A model generated the notes under the pieces. It was not told the DNA's origin. It made no database searches and saw nothing but the letters and a program-made list of their open reading frames with translations. Positions 45,361-49,029 of a stretch of DNA of 49,029 bases are shown here, one piece after another. The DNA comes from Roseibacillus sp. (lineage in GTDB: Bacteria; Verrucomicrobiota; Verrucomicrobiia; Verrucomicrobiales; Akkermansiaceae), in NCBI GenBank assembly GCA_002686085.1, contig NZAC01000030.1:1-49029 (forward strand), read 5' to 3'. The first letter of the stretch is position 1. Every line of letters starts with the position of its first letter. Both the position numbers and the translations under genes were made by a program.

Positions 45361-47562
45361 ATGGGAGCACTCAATTCAGTCGGACTATGGACCATCATTG
45401 GCCTGCTTGGCGTCGCAGTACCAATCATCATTCACCTCCTCTACCGGAAACACCGCCGCCAGACCGACTGGGCGGCAATGGAGCTTCTGCGCAAGGCTCT
45501 GGTTACCCGATCAGGTCAGGTCAAAATTGAAGACCTGCTCATTCTTGTCCTGCGTTGCCTCGCCCTCGCGCTCCTGGCACTGGCGCTGATGCGGATCACC
45601 CTCGACTCCAATTCTGCCATTGGAGAGAAACGAATCGGCATGGTTGTCGCCATTGACGCGTCCTACAGCATGAACCACGGTGAGTTTTCCCGCTTCAAGA
45701 GCGCGGTAGCAAAGGCGGAAGAAATCCTGAAGCAAACGGCAAAGGAAGGAGACCCCGTAAGCATCGTGCTGATGAGCAGCCGTCCCGAGATCCTTCTCCG
45801 GAGCGCCAGATATGACCCCGTTCAGGTCGAAACGATCCTCAAGGCACTGAATTCTGCAGGACCCAACTCCCTGAACCTTGAAACCAATATCGAACTCCTC
45901 GACGAGCTCGTGGCCGAGCTCAAGACTCCGGCCAAGGAAGTCTTCCTCATCACAGATTCTCAGGAAATGGACTGGGCGGAGCTCCCACCGGCGGCCCTCA
46001 ACTCTCTCGAAAACCTTCAGGAAAATGCCAACGTCTTCGTCATTCCAGCAGTCACTGAAGGAGAAGATAACCTCGCAATTGAGAGCCTGAACTATACTTG
46101 GGGATCGCTCCGGAAATCCGGCGAGGCGCGCTTCACTGCACTCGTTCGCAATACCGGACGCAGCTCCGACGAGAGCGCAATCCTTGAATTTTTTATCGAT
46201 GATACCCGGACCAAGCGAGTAGCCGTTGGCAGCCTTGCCGCGGGAGAATCCCGCCCCATTGAGTTTACCACTCAATTCGACAAGGCCGGAAATGTCCGCT
46301 TGCGTGCGGAATTAGTTAATAATGATGGCCTTGCTGACGACAATGTCCGCTACGCTGTGGCCCAGATCCGCCCCGGGATCCGCGTCCTCCTCCTCGAGGG
46401 TGATATCGAAAACGTCGTGGGCAACCGAAGTGGCGGTTATTATGCCAAGGTGGCGCTGAGCCCTCAGGACAGCGACGAGGAAGAAGGCGTGATTGTCAAC
46501 GAAATCGATCCTGCTGATTTTGCCCTCGAAAAGCTCAAGGACTATGACGTGGTAGTGATGAACAACGTTCTCACCGTCTCTCCCTCATCGGCCAAGAGAC
46601 TCAAGCGCTTCGTCTCCGAGGGTGGGGGCCTGATCGTCTTCGCGGGTGACCGGGTGGAAGCCTCCGCCTACAATCAGAGCCTCGGCGCAGCTGGAGAGGG
46701 AATCCTCCCCGCTGAACTCGGTGAAGTCTCCTCCAGCGAGACCGAAGAGGGCTGGACCATGGAAGCCGCCAAGTCTGACCACCTCCTCGCCCGACTGACT
46801 GCTCGCTACCCGGAAAAGCTTCTTGATGCCATCCGCATCACGAAACAGTTCGAAGCCACTCCGACAGAAAACAGCGAAGTTCTAATCACCTCCCAGTCGG
46901 GGAATCCCGTCCTGCTCAGTCGTTCAACAGGGTCCGGTACGGTTCTCCTTTTCACAACCTCGGCAAGCAAGCGCTGGAACAATCTCCCCCGGGAGCCACT
47001 CTACGCAATCCTTCTTCAACAGGCTGTCACAATGCTCACCAGTAATCCTGATCGCCTGCAGCTCACTGTCGGCAATGACGCCTCACTTCTCCTCACCAAG
47101 CGGGAAGCTGGTGAATTCGTTGACCTGTTGAGACCGGACACAAAGGAGCCCGAGGAGATTCGTGTCATCCAGAATGGAGATCAACTCGCAGCGCCTGTTT
47201 CTCTCACCAAGCGCGGGATCTACGAAATTAAAGCCGAAGAGGGCAAACCTGGCGTGGCAATTGCCGCCAATGTGAATGCCAGCGAATCCAACGTCCGGAT
47301 CGTCGAATCCGCTGCCCTTAGCAACACTCTTGACTCCACTGGCGTGCAAGTTCTTAACCGCGAAGGGTCACCGTCCAAGGCCATCAAGGATGCCCGCCGC
47401 GGAAGCGAATTATCACAAAGACTCCTGCTCGCAGCTCTCATCGTTTTCATCCTTCAGAGTATCCTCGCCCGCCGTTTCACCAACCGCATCAACAGGGAGG
47501 ACATCAAAGACCTTTCAACCACCCTGCAAATGAGCCAGGTCGCCGCCGCCCGCCGCAGCTAG
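45361..47562 (+). CDS. BatA-like membrane protein with VWA domain
   Basis: 733 residues. The N-terminal 1-90 is a BatA-type double-transmembrane unit (PIIIHLLYRKHRRQTDWAAMELL ... LILVLRCLALALLAL). A VWA domain about 95-260 follows with a metal-site motif D99-A-S101-Y-S103. A beta region and a glutamine-amidotransferase-like fold about 375-500 come next (VVVMNNVLTVSPSSAKRLKRF; no catalytic Cys triad is evident). A last hydrophobic helix near 683-702 is followed by a basic cytoplasmic tail. Large periplasmic VWA proteins of this type are standard in MoxR clusters of planctomycetes and verrucomicrobia. Twelve bases separate it from the preceding gene. Confidence 0.93.
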   Translation: MGALNSVGLWTIIGLLGVAVPIIIHLLYRKHRRQTDWAAMELLRKALVTRSGQVKIEDLLILVLRCLALALLALALMRITLDSNSAIGEKRIGMVVAIDASYSMNHGEFSRFKSAVAKAEEILKQTAKEGDPVSIVLMSSRPEILLRSARYDPVQVETILKALNSAGPNSLNLETNIELLDELVAELKTPAKEVFLITDSQEMDWAELPPAALNSLENLQENANVFVIPAVTEGEDNLAIESLNYTWGSLRKSGEARFTALVRNTGRSSDESAILEFFIDDTRTKRVAVGSLAAGESRPIEFTTQFDKAGNVRLRAELVNNDGLADDNVRYAVAQIRPGIRVLLLEGDIENVVGNRSGGYYAKVALSPQDSDEEEGVIVNEIDPADFALEKLKDYDVVVMNNVLTVSPSSAKRLKRFVSEGGGLIVFAGDRVEASAYNQSLGAAGEGILPAELGEVSSSETEEGWTMEAAKSDHLLARLTARYPEKLLDAIRITKQFEATPTENSEVLITSQSGNPVLLSRSTGSGTVLLFTTSASKRWNNLPREPLYAILLQQAVTMLTSNPDRLQLTVGNDASLLLTKREAGEFVDLLRPDTKEPEEIRVIQNGDQLAAPVSLTKRGIYEIKAEEGKPGVAIAANVNASESNVRIVESAALSNTLDSTGVQVLNREGSPSKAIKDARRGSELSQRLLLAALIVFILQSILARRFTNRINREDIKDLSTTLQMSQVAAARRS

Positions 47563-47608
47563 CCAGTCACTTAACCTTTTTCGAAGCACACCACTAACGC
47601 CACACGCC

Positions 47609-49029
47609 ATGTTCAAGAAACTGTTGGGACTTGATTCTACACAAGAGATCGACCAGTGGGAACTCGCCTTCCGAGGCGGCCCCTTTCTGGGAATTCTCCT
47701 TATCGTGGCTGCCATTGCCTTCGCGATCTTCCTCTATCGCCGTGAGCAACTGGTAACCCGTAACCGCCGCATCACCATGATTGTGCTCCAGGCGGCCGTC
47801 CTGCTCCTCCTGATCCTGGTTCTGATGCAACCCTACGCCAGGATCAGCACCAGCAACGAATCCAAGCGATCCATGATCGTAATGCTCGACACCTCCCGAA
47901 GCATGGCGATCGAGGACCCGAGGACTGCGGCCAGTGATGTCGAAGAAGCCGCCAAGGCCCTGGGCAAGATGGCCCTCGACGCTCCTGCCCTTGGATCTGA
48001 CGATGCTCGGGGCATGAAGGAAGAACTGGGTTCCACCCGCCGCATCGATCTTGCCCGGGCCGCTCTCGCCAACAAGGACATGAAGCTTCTCGACCAATTG
48101 GAAGAGAGCTACGACCTCCGATTCTTTACCTTCGACTCTCAACTACGCAGCGAAGATGCCAGGGCCACCGCAACCCAGCCCGCCGATGATGACTCGCAGC
48201 CTGCTCCGCTGCCTGTTGCAGAAGGCATCTCCTCCCAGATCGGCAATGCCATCGAAGATGCCGTGGACCGGTTCTCGGGGCAACCACTTGCCGGGGCCAT
48301 GGTCATCAGCGACTTTGCATGGGTTGAAGGCAAAGATCCCGTTAATGTGGCCCGCAGACTGAAAGAGCGCCGTGTCCCTCTCTACACCGTTCCCGTTGGC
48401 CTCCCCGCCCCACCAGACATCAATGTCCGCGGAGTCATCGCTCCGGAGGTTGTGTTCAAGGGCGACCGCGTTCCACTGCGAGTAAAAATTGAGTCCCGTG
48501 GATTTGCTGGAAAGGCGGTCCAACTCTACTTCCGGGTCAATGAGGACGAGAAGGAAAGCAAGCAGGTCACCCTCAAAAATGGAGTTCAGTTCGAAGAGTT
48601 CATGTTCATCCCGGAGGCCGAATCAGGAACTCTCGAGCTCAGCTTCGAGATCAAGCTGCAGGAGGGCGAGATCACCGAGGTCAATAATGCCACCACCCAC
48701 CGGGTGCGGATTCTCGATGAAAAGATCAAGGTCCTCTACGTCGAAGGCATGCCAAGGTGGGAATTCCGCTACCTTCGCTGGGTCCTCCTGCGCGACCCCC
48801 GCCTCCAGGTCCAATTCCTTATGACTCAGGGTGACCCTGCCCTCGCGGCTTCCTCTCCGTTACATATCGGCCGCTTCCCCGAAGATCCCAAGGTTGCCCT
48901 TAAATACGACCTTATCATTCTCGGTGACGTCTCATCATCCTACTTTAATGCTGCCCAGACTCAGCTGATCGAGAAACTTGTCCGCGAACGCGGGGGATCG
49001 CTCCTCATGCTGGCTGGCCCCATGGCCGC
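47609..49029 (+). CDS. VWA-domain membrane protein, truncated by the window end
   Basis: At least 473 codons, open to the last base; the C-terminus lies beyond the window. ATG 47609 begins MFKKLLGLDSTQEIDQW. Two transmembrane helices (about 28-47 and 57-73) precede a VWA domain with metal-site motif D94-T-S96-R-S98 (MIVMLDTSRSMA). An Ig-like region about 270-350 and a GATase-like domain (KIKVLYVEGMPRWEFRYLR, then LIILGDVSSSYF) follow. Proteins of this type often exceed 700 residues, so roughly a third may be missing. Same operon as the BatA-like gene, with a 46-base gap. Confidence 0.92.
   Translation, partial: MFKKLLGLDSTQEIDQWELAFRGGPFLGILLIVAAIAFAIFLYRREQLVTRNRRITMIVLQAAVLLLLILVLMQPYARISTSNESKRSMIVMLDTSRSMAIEDPRTAASDVEEAAKALGKMALDAPALGSDDARGMKEELGSTRRIDLARAALANKDMKLLDQLEESYDLRFFTFDSQLRSEDARATATQPADDDSQPAPLPVAEGISSQIGNAIEDAVDRFSGQPLAGAMVISDFAWVEGKDPVNVARRLKERRVPLYTVPVGLPAPPDINVRGVIAPEVVFKGDRVPLRVKIESRGFAGKAVQLYFRVNEDEKESKQVTLKNGVQFEEFMFIPEAESGTLELSFEIKLQEGEITEVNNATTHRVRILDEKIKVLYVEGMPRWEFRYLRWVLLRDPRLQVQFLMTQGDPALAASSPLHIGRFPEDPKVALKYDLIILGDVSSSYFNAAQTQLIEKLVRERGGSLLMLAGPMA

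Noticed and set aside
1..49029. Mobile element, prophage or defence island
   Set aside because: No transposase, integrase, terminal repeats, tRNA-flanked boundary, restriction, toxin-antitoxin or CRISPR genes were seen; the tail-fibre-like insert in giant protein 1 is only a short segment.

Overview
The window looks like chromosomal DNA of a free-living, probably aquatic member of the Verrucomicrobiota (PVC group). This is inferred from gene content, not from a marker gene. It carries very large secreted proteins built from lamin-tail (LTD), CotH kinase and chitobiase-C-like modules, a LamG/cytochrome c/beta-propeller fusion, a PQQ-like propeller protein, three secreted sulfatases, acidic thrombospondin type 3 (TSP3) repeats and a MoxR/DUF58/BatA/VWA cluster. 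I find no rRNA, tRNA, CRISPR array, transposase, integrase or phage structural gene. Coding density is high and both strands are used. Canonical Shine-Dalgarno sites are rare, so many starts were chosen from signal peptides and family alignment.

Layout. 1-347: leader of the first giant gene. 348-5459: giant LTD/CotH protein 1. 5527-6525: quinone-oxidoreductase-like MDR enzyme. 6556-8010 (minus): enolase-superfamily enzyme, divergent from a plus-strand run of small membrane protein, sodium:solute symporter, MetE-like methyltransferase and sulfatase (8132-12512). 12514-17862 (minus): secreted DVUA0089-like protein with a poly-Gly linker, and a 1173-residue cytochrome c/LamG/propeller protein. 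17863-18269: divergent control region rich in inverted repeats. 18270-22766: giant LTD/CotH protein 2. 22821-28774 (minus): TSP3-rich adhesin-like protein and PQQ-like propeller. 28959-32765: giant LTD/CotH protein 3. 32881-35899 (minus): two sulfatases. 36048-40712: 6-phosphogluconate dehydrogenase, FabV enoyl reductase, an atypical SDR protein and a KDG-kinase-like PfkB protein. 41163 to the end: moxR, DUF58, EF-hand secreted protein, BatA/VWA protein and a second VWA membrane protein that runs off the window.

How the parts may work together. The first 36 kb is dominated by exported proteins. Sulfatases, LamG, F5/8-like, lectin-like and propeller domains fit contact with, and breakdown of, sulfated polysaccharides. 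The symporter, enolase-superfamily enzyme and KDG-kinase-like protein fit uptake and catabolism of sugar acids. The three CotH/LTD proteins are the most unusual part. They share one architecture, with catalytic-motif differences and one nested domain insertion, and could form an extracellular protein-phosphorylation or surface-scaffold system. That function is inference. The last 8 kb is a recognisable MoxR/VWA module, usually linked to envelope maintenance or metal-dependent protein assembly.
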